A stretch of DNA of 64,000 nt from Sphingomonas phyllosphaerae (GTDB lineage: Bacteria > Pseudomonadota > Alphaproteobacteria > Sphingomonadales > Sphingomonadaceae): positions 108,866 through 172,865 of the forward strand of contig NZ_JAPYKH010000008.1 of the NCBI RefSeq assembly GCF_029623345.1, given 5' to 3'. Shown one piece after another: positions 1-8,130 of the stretch. Each line of letters opens with the position of its first letter. Within the stretch, counting starts at the first letter, position 1. The notes beneath the pieces were generated by a model. That model was not told the DNA's origin. It worked only from the letters and a program-made list of their open reading frames with translations, and searched no databases. The position numbers and the translations under genes were made by a program.

Positions 1-634
1 GCGTCCGACTGCCGAGCACGCCGTCAAGGATGAACGGGTATAACGGCGCATTATATCGCTTCGCCAACTCCGGAAAGATGGCGTTGAACCGCCTCGCGTA
101 ATCCGGCCCGAGGTTGGGCGGCGCGAGCATGCCGGTCAGCACCACCGGAACGCCTCGCTTCCGCAACTCGTCGAGCATCGCGGCGAGATTGTCGCGCGTC
201 ACCTTGGGGTCGAGCTGGCGCAGCACGTCATTGCCGCCGAGCCCCAGCAGTACCAGGTCGGGCGTCTTGCCGAGCCGGTCGAGCGTATAAGCGAGCCGAC
301 GTCGCCCGTCCGCGCTCGTGTCGCCCGAGACCCCGGCATTGACCAGCCGCGCGTTGATCCCGTCGGCGCGCAGCCGCGCCTGGATCGCGTCGGGCAGGCT
401 CTGGCCGCGGCTCAGCCCGTATCCCGCGTACATACTATCGCCGAGCGCGAGCACGACGCGCTCGGGCCCGCTCACCGGCGCGGTGGCGACCGGCGCAGGC
501 ACGGCCTCCCCGTCGCTGCCACTCACGCGCGGCCCGTCCGGAGTGCTCTCGTCACGCGGCGAACAGCCCGTCACCATCAGCGCGGCTTGGAGAAGCGCCG
601 CCGGCGCCGCATATGTCAGATATGATCGCGTCAC
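1..634 (-). CDS. arylesterase / TesA-like SGNH hydrolase, lipoprotein (3' end outside window)
   Basis: The reverse-strand frame gives a GDSL/SGNH-family esterase of the TesA type, which hydrolyses short acyl or aryl esters in the cell envelope. A GTG start at 634 is followed by a signal region ending in a lipobox (VTGC near residue 24), so it is probably lipid-anchored. The GDS block carrying the nucleophile serine is in ALGDSMYAGYG, the conserved glycine block in NAGVSGDTSADG, and the Asn block in GLGGNDVLR. The C-terminus with the catalytic Asp-His lies beyond position 1. It is divergent from a YbbA/YbbP-like ABC transporter, a pairing also known for tesA in E. coli. Start choice is moderately sure because no ATG is available further upstream. 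Confidence 0.88.
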   Translation of the reverse strand, partial: MTRSYLTYAAPAALLQAALMVTGCSPRDESTPDGPRVSGSDGEAVPAPVATAPVSGPERVVLALGDSMYAGYGLSRGQSLPDAIQARLRADGINARLVNAGVSGDTSADGRRRLAYTLDRLGKTPDLVLLGLGGNDVLRQLDPKVTRDNLAAMLDELRKRGVPVVLTGMLAPPNLGPDYARRFNAIFPELAKRYNAPLYPFILDGVLGSRT

Positions 635-654
635 TTACGCCCCGGCTCCGCTGA

Positions 655-1326
655 ATGTCGTCGCCGCATATGGTCATCGCCGCGCGCGATGTAAGGCTCA
701 CGCTCGGCGGCGCCGAACCGGTCGAGATCCTGCGCGGGGTCGATCTCGAGGTCGACGCGGGCGAGAGCGTCGCGCTGCTCGGCGCCTCCGGATCGGGCAA
801 GTCGTCGCTGATGGCGGTGCTCGCCGGGCTGGAGCGCGCGACCTCGGGCAGCGTCGAGGTGACCGGGCTCGATTTCACCGCGCTCGACGAGGACTCGCTT
901 GCGGTGGCGCGGCGTGGGCGGATCGGCATCGTGCTCCAGGCCTTCCACCTGCTGCCGACGATGACCGCGCGCGATAATGTGATGGTGCCGCTCGAACTGC
1001 AGGGCGCCGACGACGCGCGCGCCCGCGCCGAGGCCGAGCTGGACGCGGTCGGGCTGCGGCATCGGCTCGACCATTATCCCGCGCAGCTCTCCGGCGGCGA
1101 GCAGCAGCGTGTCGCAATCGCGCGCGCGCTGGCGCCGCGCCCCTCTTTGGTGTTCGCCGACGAGCCGACCGGCAATCTTGATGCGGCGACCGGCGCGCGC
1201 GTCGTCGACCTGCTGTTCGAGCGGCGTCGCGCCACCGACGCCAGCCTCGTCATCATCACGCATGACCCGGCGTTGGCGCAGCGCTGCGACCGAATCGTCG
1301 AGCTCGCCGACGGGCGACTGCGATGA
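655..1326 (+). CDS. ABC transporter ATP-binding protein, YbbA/LolD family
   Basis: This 223-residue cytoplasmic ATPase powers a MacB/LolCDE-type exporter. Walker A GASGSGKS is at about residues 43-50, the signature LSGGEQQR at 145-152, and Walker B LVFADEP at 165-171 followed by TGNLD. The length matches stand-alone MacB-class ATPases. Its last four bases overlap the start of the permease gene (ATGA), so the two are translationally coupled. Only about 20 bp separate it from the divergent arylesterase. By family and neighbourhood it resembles E. coli YbbA, whose substrate is not established, so the cargo here cannot be named. Confidence 0.93.
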   Translation: MSSPHMVIAARDVRLTLGGAEPVEILRGVDLEVDAGESVALLGASGSGKSSLMAVLAGLERATSGSVEVTGLDFTALDEDSLAVARRGRIGIVLQAFHLLPTMTARDNVMVPLELQGADDARARAEAELDAVGLRHRLDHYPAQLSGGEQQRVAIARALAPRPSLVFADEPTGNLDAATGARVVDLLFERRRATDASLVIITHDPALAQRCDRIVELADGRLR

Positions 1327-3821
1327 GCGGCTGGGCGCTGGCCTGGCGGCTCGCGCGGCGCGAGCTGTCGCTCCGCTTCAAGGGCCTGCGCCTATTGCTT
1401 CTGTGCCTGTTCCTCGGCGTCGGCGCGCTCGCCGCGATCGGCAGCCTGACCCAGGCGATCACCGGCGAGCTGGCGGCACGCGGGCGTGTCCTGCTTGGGG
1501 GCGACGTCGAGCTCGCGATCTCGCAGCGCGCCGCCGACGCCGACGAGCGCACCGCGATCGCGCGGCTGGGGCGCGTGTCCGAGACGGTGCGGATGCAGTC
1601 AATGGCGGTGAGACGTGACGGCGCCACCGCGCCGGTGCAGCTCAAGGCGGTCGACTCGGCTTATCCGCTCTACGGCCGGCTGACGCTCACGGGCGGACGG
1701 GCGGTGCCTGTCACCGGCGCCGATATCGCCTATGTCGCGCCGGCGTTGGTCGAGCGGCTGGGGCTACGCCGCGGCGACCCGCTTCGGCTCGGCGCCGCGA
1801 CCTTCCGCATCGGCGGCGTCATCGCCGACGAGCCCGACCGGCTGAGCGAGGGCTTCAGCTTCGGCCCGGCCGTGCTGGTGTCGAACGCGGGGCTGGCGCG
1901 GACCGGACTGGTGCAGCCGGGCAGCCTCTACGAGACCAAGTATCGCATCGCGATCGGCGCGCGCGACCCGGCGGCGGCGGTGGCGGGCTTCGCCAAGCGC
2001 TTCGCGGCGGCGGGGTGGGAGACGCGCACGCGCGACCGCGCCTCGCCGGGGGCGAGTCGCTTCATCGCGCGCATGGGCGAGTTTCTCACGCTGGTCGGGC
2101 TCGCTGCGCTGGTGATCGCGGGGATCGGCGTCGGCAACGGCGTCTCCTCCTATCTCGAGCAGCGGCGCGCGAGCGTGGCGATGCTCAAGGTGCTGGGGGC
2201 GACCTCGGCGACGGTGACGCGCGTGTATCTCATCCAGGTGCTCGCGGTGGCGGGGGTGGGGATCGCGCTGGGGCTCCTCGCGGGGTTGGTCGCGGTGCCG
2301 TTGGTCGGCGCGCTCGCCGGCGCGGTGCTGCCGGTCGCGCCCGGCTTCGTGGTGGCGCCGCTGCCGCTCGCGCTGGCCGCGCTGTATGGGCTGCTGATCG
2401 CGCTCGCCTTCTGCGCGCCCGCGCTGGTCGCGGCGGGGCGCGTGCCCGCCGCGGCGCTGCTGCGCGGCGTCCACGATCGCCGGACGCGCGGCGGGCGAGT
2501 CGCCGTTGCCTGGATGGCCGCGGCGGGGGCCGCGCTGGTGGCGCTGGTGCTCGCGACCAGCGAGCGGCCGCTGTTCGCCGCCGGCTTCCTCGGCGCCGCC
2601 GCGGCGACGCTGCTGCTACTCGTCGGGCTCGGCCATGCGGTGCGCTGGCTCGCCGCGAAGGTCCCGCCACCGCGCCGCCCGCTGCCGCGGCTCGCGCTTG
2701 CCGCGCTCCACCGCCCGGGGGCGCGAACCGTGGCGCTGGTGGTGGCGCTGGGGCTCGGTCTCACCCTGTTCGTGCTGCTCGCGACGATCCGCACCAGCCT
2801 CGATGGCAACATTACCCGCAGCGTGCCCGAGCGCGCGCCAGCGCTGTTCGTGCTCGACGTGCCGCCCGAGCGCGAGCGCGACTTCCGCGCCACCGTCGTG
2901 AACGCATCGCCCGGTGCTGTGATCGCCACCGTGCCGCTGATGCGCGGCACGATCACCGGCTATGCCCGAACGCGCGTCGCTGATCTCGCCGAGATCCCGG
3001 ACGGGGCCTGGGCGCTCCGCGGCGAGCGCGGCCTGACCTTCGCCGCGGCGCTACCCGCGGGCAGCACGCTCAGCGCCGGCCACTGGTGGAGCGCCGCCGA
3101 GGCGCGACGCCCGTTGGTCTCCGTCGACGAGCGGTTGGCGCAGTCATTGCGCCTCAAGATCGGCGACCCGCTGACGATCTCGGTTTTGGGGCTGGAACGC
3201 ACCGCCACGATCGCGTCGTTCCGTCGCATCGCGTGGGACACGCTCGGCTTCAACTTCGTGCTGGTGTTCTCGCCCGGCGCGCTGGCGGACGTGCCGCACA
3301 ATCTCGCCGCGACGATCGACATGCCCGCGGCGCGCACCGGCGCGGTGACTCGCGCGCTGCTGCCGCGCTTCCCCTCGCTGTCGGTGATCGAGGTGGGCGG
3401 CGTGCTCGCGCAGGTGCAGACGGTGGTGCGCCAGATGGCCACCGCGATCGCCGCCGCGGCGGGCGTGGCGGTGCTGGCCGGCGTGGCGGTGCTGGTCGGC
3501 GCGATCGCCGCGGCGCGCGCGACGCGGACCTATGACGCGGTGGTGCTCAAGGTGCTCGGCGCGACGCGAAGGCAGGTGCTGGTGATGCAGCTGCTCGAAT
3601 ATGCGCTGTTGGCGCTGGCGGCGGCGGCGGTGGCGCTGCTGCTCGGCGTGGCGGGCGGCTGGTATGTCGTGACCCAGCTGTTCGGCTTCGAATGGCTGCC
3701 CGACTGGGGCGCGGTAGTGGCGACGCTGCTGTTCGGCGTCGCAGCGACTTTGGCGATCGGCGTCGTGGGCAGCCTGCCCGTGCTGCGCGCGCGGCCGGCG
3801 GCGGCGCTGCGCGAGCTGTGA
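1323..3821 (+). CDS. ABC transporter permease, YbbP/FtsX-like
   Basis: This large inner-membrane permease (832 residues) partners the preceding ATPase. One transmembrane helix near the N-terminus is followed by a periplasmic domain (about residues 45-250), then a cluster of hydrophobic helices (about 255-440), a second periplasmic domain, and a final FtsX-like group of three helices at the C-terminus. This duplicated FtsX arrangement of more than 800 residues is typical of YbbP. The start overlaps the ATPase stop. The likely role is lipid, lipoprotein or acyl-substrate handling in the envelope, inferred from the tesA-ybbA-ybbP linkage and not from any substrate signature. Confidence 0.9.
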   Translation: MSGWALAWRLARRELSLRFKGLRLLLLCLFLGVGALAAIGSLTQAITGELAARGRVLLGGDVELAISQRAADADERTAIARLGRVSETVRMQSMAVRRDGATAPVQLKAVDSAYPLYGRLTLTGGRAVPVTGADIAYVAPALVERLGLRRGDPLRLGAATFRIGGVIADEPDRLSEGFSFGPAVLVSNAGLARTGLVQPGSLYETKYRIAIGARDPAAAVAGFAKRFAAAGWETRTRDRASPGASRFIARMGEFLTLVGLAALVIAGIGVGNGVSSYLEQRRASVAMLKVLGATSATVTRVYLIQVLAVAGVGIALGLLAGLVAVPLVGALAGAVLPVAPGFVVAPLPLALAALYGLLIALAFCAPALVAAGRVPAAALLRGVHDRRTRGGRVAVAWMAAAGAALVALVLATSERPLFAAGFLGAAAATLLLLVGLGHAVRWLAAKVPPPRRPLPRLALAALHRPGARTVALVVALGLGLTLFVLLATIRTSLDGNITRSVPERAPALFVLDVPPERERDFRATVVNASPGAVIATVPLMRGTITGYARTRVADLAEIPDGAWALRGERGLTFAAALPAGSTLSAGHWWSAAEARRPLVSVDERLAQSLRLKIGDPLTISVLGLERTATIASFRRIAWDTLGFNFVLVFSPGALADVPHNLAATIDMPAARTGAVTRALLPRFPSLSVIEVGGVLAQVQTVVRQMATAIAAAAGVAVLAGVAVLVGAIAAARATRTYDAVVLKVLGATRRQVLVMQLLEYALLALAAAAVALLLGVAGGWYVVTQLFGFEWLPDWGAVVATLLFGVAATLAIGVVGSLPVLRARPAAALREL

Positions 3822-3963
3822 GACCAGCGTGACGCTGAGCGCGGCTCATCACCTTCCTGAGCGAAGCGGTTGGTCCACATGGGCTTGGCGCGCGTTACGA
3901 TCATCTCAAGTCGACAGGGACTTGGACGCTGCGCCCGGAAGGGCAGGAAGAGGGAGGCCGGCG

Positions 3964-4599
3964 ATGTCGGACACAGCAGAATTCGCGCTCTCGCGCCGCG
4001 GGGTGCTCGCCGGGAGCGCCGCCAGCGCGGTCGCCGCGGCGGCGCCGGCTGAAGCGATGCCGCAGCGGACGCCTTCGGGTGCCACCCCGACCATGCCAGT
4101 GCGCCTCACCGTTAACGGTGAGAAGCGCGAGCTGGCGCTCGACCCGCGCACGACGCTGCTCGACGCGCTGCGCGAGCACCTCCACCTTACCGGCACCAAG
4201 AAGGGCTGCGACCACGGCCAGTGCGGCGCCTGTACCGTGATCGTCGAGGGGCGGCGGATCAACTCCTGCCTCAGCCTCGCGCTGCAGCACGACGGTGACG
4301 CGGTCACCACGATCGAGGGGCTCGGCACGCCCGACAAGCTCCACCCGATGCAGGCCGCGTTCGTGAAGCACGACGGCTATCAGTGCGGCTATTGCACGCC
4401 CGGACAGATCTGTTCGGCGGTGGCGGTGCTCGACGAGATCAAGCGCGACGTGCCCAGCCACGTCCAGGGCGACCTCACCGCCAAGGCACGCTTCAGCAAC
4501 ATGGAGCTGCGCGAGCGGATGAGCGGCAACATCTGCCGCTGCGGTGCTTATTCGAACATCGCCGAGGCGATGGCCGACGTGGCGGGAGAGCGCGCATGA
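3964..4599 (+). CDS. paoA: periplasmic aldehyde oxidoreductase, [2Fe-2S] subunit (PaoA-like)
   Basis: This is the electron-transfer subunit of a xanthine-oxidase-family molybdoenzyme that oxidises aldehydes to acids. The ATG at 3964 is preceded by AGGGAGG and starts a 211-residue protein with a twin-arginine signal (SRRGVLAG at about 10-17), so the folded complex is exported to the periplasm. The plant-type [2Fe-2S] cluster ligands are C82, C87, C90 and C102, and the second cluster ligands are C141, C144, C191 and C193. It heads a three-gene operon; its stop overlaps the next start by ATGA. The order FeS-FAD-Mo and the Tat signal match E. coli paoABC, which prefers aromatic aldehydes. Confidence 0.92.
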   Translation: MSDTAEFALSRRGVLAGSAASAVAAAAPAEAMPQRTPSGATPTMPVRLTVNGEKRELALDPRTTLLDALREHLHLTGTKKGCDHGQCGACTVIVEGRRINSCLSLALQHDGDAVTTIEGLGTPDKLHPMQAAFVKHDGYQCGYCTPGQICSAVAVLDEIKRDVPSHVQGDLTAKARFSNMELRERMSGNICRCGAYSNIAEAMADVAGERA

Positions 4600-5564
4600 G
4601 GAGCTTCACCTACGAGCGCGCCACCGACGCGGTCGCCGCGGCGCGCGCGGTGGCGCAGCGGCCGGGCGCCAAGTTCCTGGCGGGTGGCACCAACCTGCTC
4701 GACCTGATGAAGCTGGAGATCGAGACGCCGACGCACCTCGTCGACGTGCAGGACCTCGGCTTCGACAAGATCGAGAAGACCGGCGACGGTGGCCTACGCA
4801 TCGGCGCTTTGGTGACCAACACCGACCTCGCCGCCGACACGCGCGTGCGGCGCGACTATGGCGTGCTCAGCCGCGCGATCCTGGCGGGTGCCTCGGGCCA
4901 GCTGCGCAACAAGGCCTCGACCGCGGGCAATTTGCTCCAGCGCACGCGCTGCCCCTATTTCTACGACACCAACATGGCGTGCAACAAGCGCAAGCCCGGC
5001 GACGGCTGCGCCGCGATCGGCGGCTATTCGCGCCAGCTCGGCGTCATCGGCGTGAGCTCGTCGTGCATCGCCACTTTCCCCGGCGACATGGCGGTGGCGA
5101 TGCGCGTGCTCGACGCGGTGATCGAGACGGTCGATGCCGGCGGCCAGCGTCGCAGCATCCCGATCGCCGACTTCCACCGGCTGTGGGGCGACCACCCCGA
5201 GCAGGACACCAGCCTGCGCGCGGGCGAACTGATCACCGCGGTGGTGCTGCCCAAGCCGCTCGGCGGTCAGCATTTCTACGAGAAGGTGCGTGACCGCGCC
5301 TCCTACGCTTACGCGCTTGTGTCGGTCGCGGCGGTGATCCAGCGCGACGGCAGCGGGCGGGTCGCGTTCGGCGGCGTCGCGCCCAAGCCGTGGCGTGTGG
5401 AGGAAGCGGAGGCGCTGCTGCCGCAGGGCGCCGAGGCGGTGACCGCGCGCGCGTTCCACGGCGCGACGCCGACCAAGGACAATGCGTTCAAGCTGCCGCT
5501 GGCGACGCGCGCGCTCGCCGCGGTGCTCGCCCAGGCGGGCACGCCCGCGCAGAAGAAGGGTTGA
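4596..5564 (+). CDS. paoB: periplasmic aldehyde oxidoreductase, FAD-binding subunit (PaoB-like)
   Basis: This 322-residue FAD subunit of the molybdenum hydroxylase passes electrons from the FeS subunit to an acceptor. The FAD-binding segment [13 protein letters not shown] is at about residues 27-39. A cysteine-rich insertion with C119, C129, C138 and C157 matches the extra [4Fe-4S] cluster known in PaoB-type subunits and absent from most xanthine dehydrogenase FAD subunits. It has no signal of its own, so export would be by hitch-hiking on the Tat signal of the FeS subunit. The ATG at 4596 overlaps the upstream stop. The downstream molybdopterin subunit follows after 4 bp. Confidence 0.92.
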   Translation: MRSFTYERATDAVAAARAVAQRPGAKFLAGGTNLLDLMKLEIETPTHLVDVQDLGFDKIEKTGDGGLRIGALVTNTDLAADTRVRRDYGVLSRAILAGASGQLRNKASTAGNLLQRTRCPYFYDTNMACNKRKPGDGCAAIGGYSRQLGVIGVSSSCIATFPGDMAVAMRVLDAVIETVDAGGQRRSIPIADFHRLWGDHPEQDTSLRAGELITAVVLPKPLGGQHFYEKVRDRASYAYALVSVAAVIQRDGSGRVAFGGVAPKPWRVEEAEALLPQGAEAVTARAFHGATPTKDNAFKLPLATRALAAVLAQAGTPAQKKG

Positions 5565-5568
5565 GGCC

Positions 5569-7788
5569 ATGAAGTTCGACACGCCAGCCGGCACCAACCC
5601 GATCGACGCGATGAAGGTGGTGGGCCGCGCGCACGATCGCATCGACGGACCGCTCAAGACCAGCGGCCGCGCGCCCTATGCCTATGAACACCACGAGGTC
5701 GCCGGCAATCAGGCTTATGGCTATGTCGTCGGTGCAGCAGTGGCCAAGGGGCGCATCCGCACGCTCGACACCGCCGCCGCCAAGGCCGCGCCGGGCGTGA
5801 TCGCGGTGGTCACCGCCGCCGACGCGGGCAAGCTCGGAAAGGGCAAGTACAACACGGTCAAGCTGTTCGGCGGCCCCGAGGTCGACCATTACCACCAGGC
5901 GATCGCGCTGGTGGTGGCGGAGACGTTCGAGCAGGCGCGCGCCGCCGCGGCGCTGGTGCGCGTCGATTACGCGCGCACGTCGGGTCGCTTCGATCTCGAC
6001 AGCGCGCTCAAGACGGCACCGCTCACCGCCGGCGACAGCGGCGAGGGCAGCGGCGCCCCGCCGGTCGATCGCACCGGCGCGTTCGAGCAGGCCTTCGCCG
6101 CGGCACCGGTCAAGCTCGACCAGCGCTACACCACGCCGGACCACAGCCACGCGATGATGGAGCCGTTCGCGTCGCTGGCGACGTGGGAGGGCGATGAACT
6201 GACGGTGTGGACCTCCAACCAGATGATCGACTGGGGACGCGGCGATCTCGCGACCACGCTCAACATGCCCAAGGAGAAGGTGCGGCTGATCTCGCCTTAT
6301 GTCGGCGGCGGTTTCGGCGGAAAGCTGTTCCTGCGCGCCGACGCGGTGCTGGCGGCGCTCGGCGCGCGCGCGGCGGGGCGGCCGGTCAAGGTCGCGCTCA
6401 CCCGCCCGCAGATGGCGAATAACGCGACCCACCGCCCCGCGACGCGCCAGCGCATCCGCATCGGTGCCATGCCCGACGGCACGATCACCGCGATCGCGCA
6501 CGAGAGCGGCTCGGGCGATCAGCCCGGTGGCGGCCCCGAGACCGCGGTCAACCAGACCAAGCTGCTGTACGCCGGCAAGAACCGGCTGACCGCGATGCGC
6601 CTGGCGGTGCTCGACCTGCCTGAGGGCAATGCGATGCGCGCGCCCGGCGAGGCGCCCGGCATGATGGCGCTGGAGATCGCGATCGATGAGATGGCCGAGC
6701 AGCTCAAGCTCGATCCCGTCGACTTCCGCATCCGCAACGATACGATGGTCGATCCCGAGAAGCCTGACCGACGCTTCTCCGAGCGCCAGCTGGTACGCTG
6801 CCTGCGCGAGGGCGCCCAGCGCTTCGGCTGGTCGCGGCGCAACGCGACGCCGGCACAGGTGCGCGACGGGCGCTGGCTGGTCGGGATGGGCGTGGCCTCG
6901 GCCTTCCGTAACCACATCAACTATCCCTCGGGTGCGCGGGTGCGGCTCGGGCGCGACGGGCGCGTGACGGTCGAGACCGACATGACCGACATCGGCACCG
7001 GCAGCTACACCATCATCGCGCAGACCGCGGCCGAGATGATGGGCGTGCCGATGGAGCAGGTCAGCGTAAAGCTTGGCGACTCCGCGTTCCCGGTGTCGGC
7101 GGGCTCAGGCGGGCAGTTCGGCGCGGCCAATGCCACCGCCGGCGTCTATGCCGCCTGCGTCAAGTTGCGCGAGGCGGTGGCGCAGCGCGTCGGGGTGAAC
7201 TCGGCCGACCCGCGCTTCGCCGATGGCAAGGTGGTCGTAGGCAACCGCTCCGTACCGCTCGCCAAGGCGGCGGCGCAGGGCGAGCTGATCGGCGAGGACA
7301 AGATCGAATATGGCGAGCTCGACAAGACTTGGCAGCTCTCCACCTTCGGCGCGCATTTCGTCGAGGTCGGCGTCGACTCCTACACCGGCGCGACGCGGCT
7401 GCGGCGCATGCTGGCGGTCTGTGCAGCGGGTCGGATCATCAATCCCAAATCGGCGCGCAGCCAGGTGATCGGGGCGATGACGATGGGGGTCGGCTCCGCC
7501 TTGATGGAGGAACTGGCGGTCGACACGCGCTTCGGCCTGTTCATCAATCATGACCTCGCCACCTACGAGGTGCCGGTCCACGCCGACATCCCGCATCAGG
7601 ACGTCGTCTTCCTCGACGAGTCGGACGACAAGGCCAACCCGATGAAGGCCAAGGGAGTCGGCGAACTCGGCCTGTGTGGCGTCGGCGCCGCGGTGGCGAA
7701 CGCGATCTACAACGCAACCGGCGTGCGCGTGCGTGACTATCCGGTCACACTCGACAAACATCTGTCGCAGCTGCCCGCCCTTGTCTGA
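5569..7788 (+). CDS. paoC: periplasmic aldehyde oxidoreductase, molybdopterin-binding subunit (PaoC-like)
   Basis: This 739-residue catalytic subunit carries the molybdenum cofactor and performs the hydroxylation of the aldehyde. The length agrees with PaoC. Visible hallmarks are the glycine-rich segment PYVGGGFGGK (about residues 243-252), the segment RAPGEAPG, and the block KGVGELGLCG holding the probable catalytic glutamate, E699. The start at 5569 lies 4 bp after the FAD-subunit stop. Maturation in E. coli needs a PaoD chaperone and a cytosine-modified cofactor; no XdhC/PaoD-like gene is adjacent here, so it must be elsewhere. A strong hairpin follows the stop. Confidence 0.93.
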   Translation: MKFDTPAGTNPIDAMKVVGRAHDRIDGPLKTSGRAPYAYEHHEVAGNQAYGYVVGAAVAKGRIRTLDTAAAKAAPGVIAVVTAADAGKLGKGKYNTVKLFGGPEVDHYHQAIALVVAETFEQARAAAALVRVDYARTSGRFDLDSALKTAPLTAGDSGEGSGAPPVDRTGAFEQAFAAAPVKLDQRYTTPDHSHAMMEPFASLATWEGDELTVWTSNQMIDWGRGDLATTLNMPKEKVRLISPYVGGGFGGKLFLRADAVLAALGARAAGRPVKVALTRPQMANNATHRPATRQRIRIGAMPDGTITAIAHESGSGDQPGGGPETAVNQTKLLYAGKNRLTAMRLAVLDLPEGNAMRAPGEAPGMMALEIAIDEMAEQLKLDPVDFRIRNDTMVDPEKPDRRFSERQLVRCLREGAQRFGWSRRNATPAQVRDGRWLVGMGVASAFRNHINYPSGARVRLGRDGRVTVETDMTDIGTGSYTIIAQTAAEMMGVPMEQVSVKLGDSAFPVSAGSGGQFGAANATAGVYAACVKLREAVAQRVGVNSADPRFADGKVVVGNRSVPLAKAAAQGELIGEDKIEYGELDKTWQLSTFGAHFVEVGVDSYTGATRLRRMLAVCAAGRIINPKSARSQVIGAMTMGVGSALMEELAVDTRFGLFINHDLATYEVPVHADIPHQDVVFLDESDDKANPMKAKGVGELGLCGVGAAVANAIYNATGVRVRDYPVTLDKHLSQLPALV

Positions 7789-7809
7789 ACCGCGCCGCCG
7801 CCGGCAGGG

Positions 7810-7839
7810 AACGCGTCCGCTCAAGCGAGTGGGCGCGTT
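7810..7839 (+). terminator. hairpin terminator after paoABC
   Basis: A 12-base-pair stem (AACGCGTCCGCT pairing with AGTGGGCGCGTT, two G-U pairs) encloses a 6-base loop 21 bp after the paoC stop. There is no long T run, only GTTCTCGCGTT after the stem, so it is an intrinsic-like terminator of moderate quality. Confidence 0.5.
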
Positions 7840-8029
7840 CTCGCGTTATACAGTTGCGCGACGGCCTGTTTTCCGGGCGCAAGTTGCTGGAAAACCTAGA
7901 GGTTGAGGCGGAGGGGCCATGAAAGCCCTCATCAGCAGTGCTGACGATTAAAGAAAATAGCAGAATTAAATAGCTCAACCGATGACTATTGTCCGATCAA
8001 TCGGCGATGAGATTATACGGCAGGCTTAG
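7840..8029. other. upstream region of the first TonB receptor, less GC-rich, with a possible 10-codon ORF
   Basis: This non-coding stretch is clearly richer in A and T than its surroundings, especially from about 7940 to 8020. It holds a tiny reading frame at 7919-7951 (start ATGAAAGCC, 10 residues MKALISSADD) behind a good ribosome-binding site, GGAGGGGCC. It also contains the palindrome TCAGCA-G-TGCTGA (7931-7943) and CCGATCAATCGG (7993-8004). No longer gene is visible. Confidence 0.35.
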
Positions 8030-8062
8030 TTGACAGCGTCGTTCTACTTGATAGCGTTATCA
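8030..8062 (+). promoter_or_regulatory. promoter with LacI-type operator for the TonB receptor-SapC-cupin-halogenase operon
   Basis: A consensus -35 box TTGACA (8030-8035) is followed at normal distance by the 14-base near-palindrome TGATAGCGTTATCA (8049-8062), which overlaps the expected -10 region. The operator has the central CG and TGATA arms typical of LacI-family sites, so a LacI-type repressor probably controls the operon. No such regulator gene is in the window. Confidence 0.55.
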
Positions 8063-8130
8063 CATCTGGTGACCTCACAGGGGCTCCAGCCGTGCCTGCG
8101 GAAGGTTCCGCAGCAGCGCACTAGGGGGGG

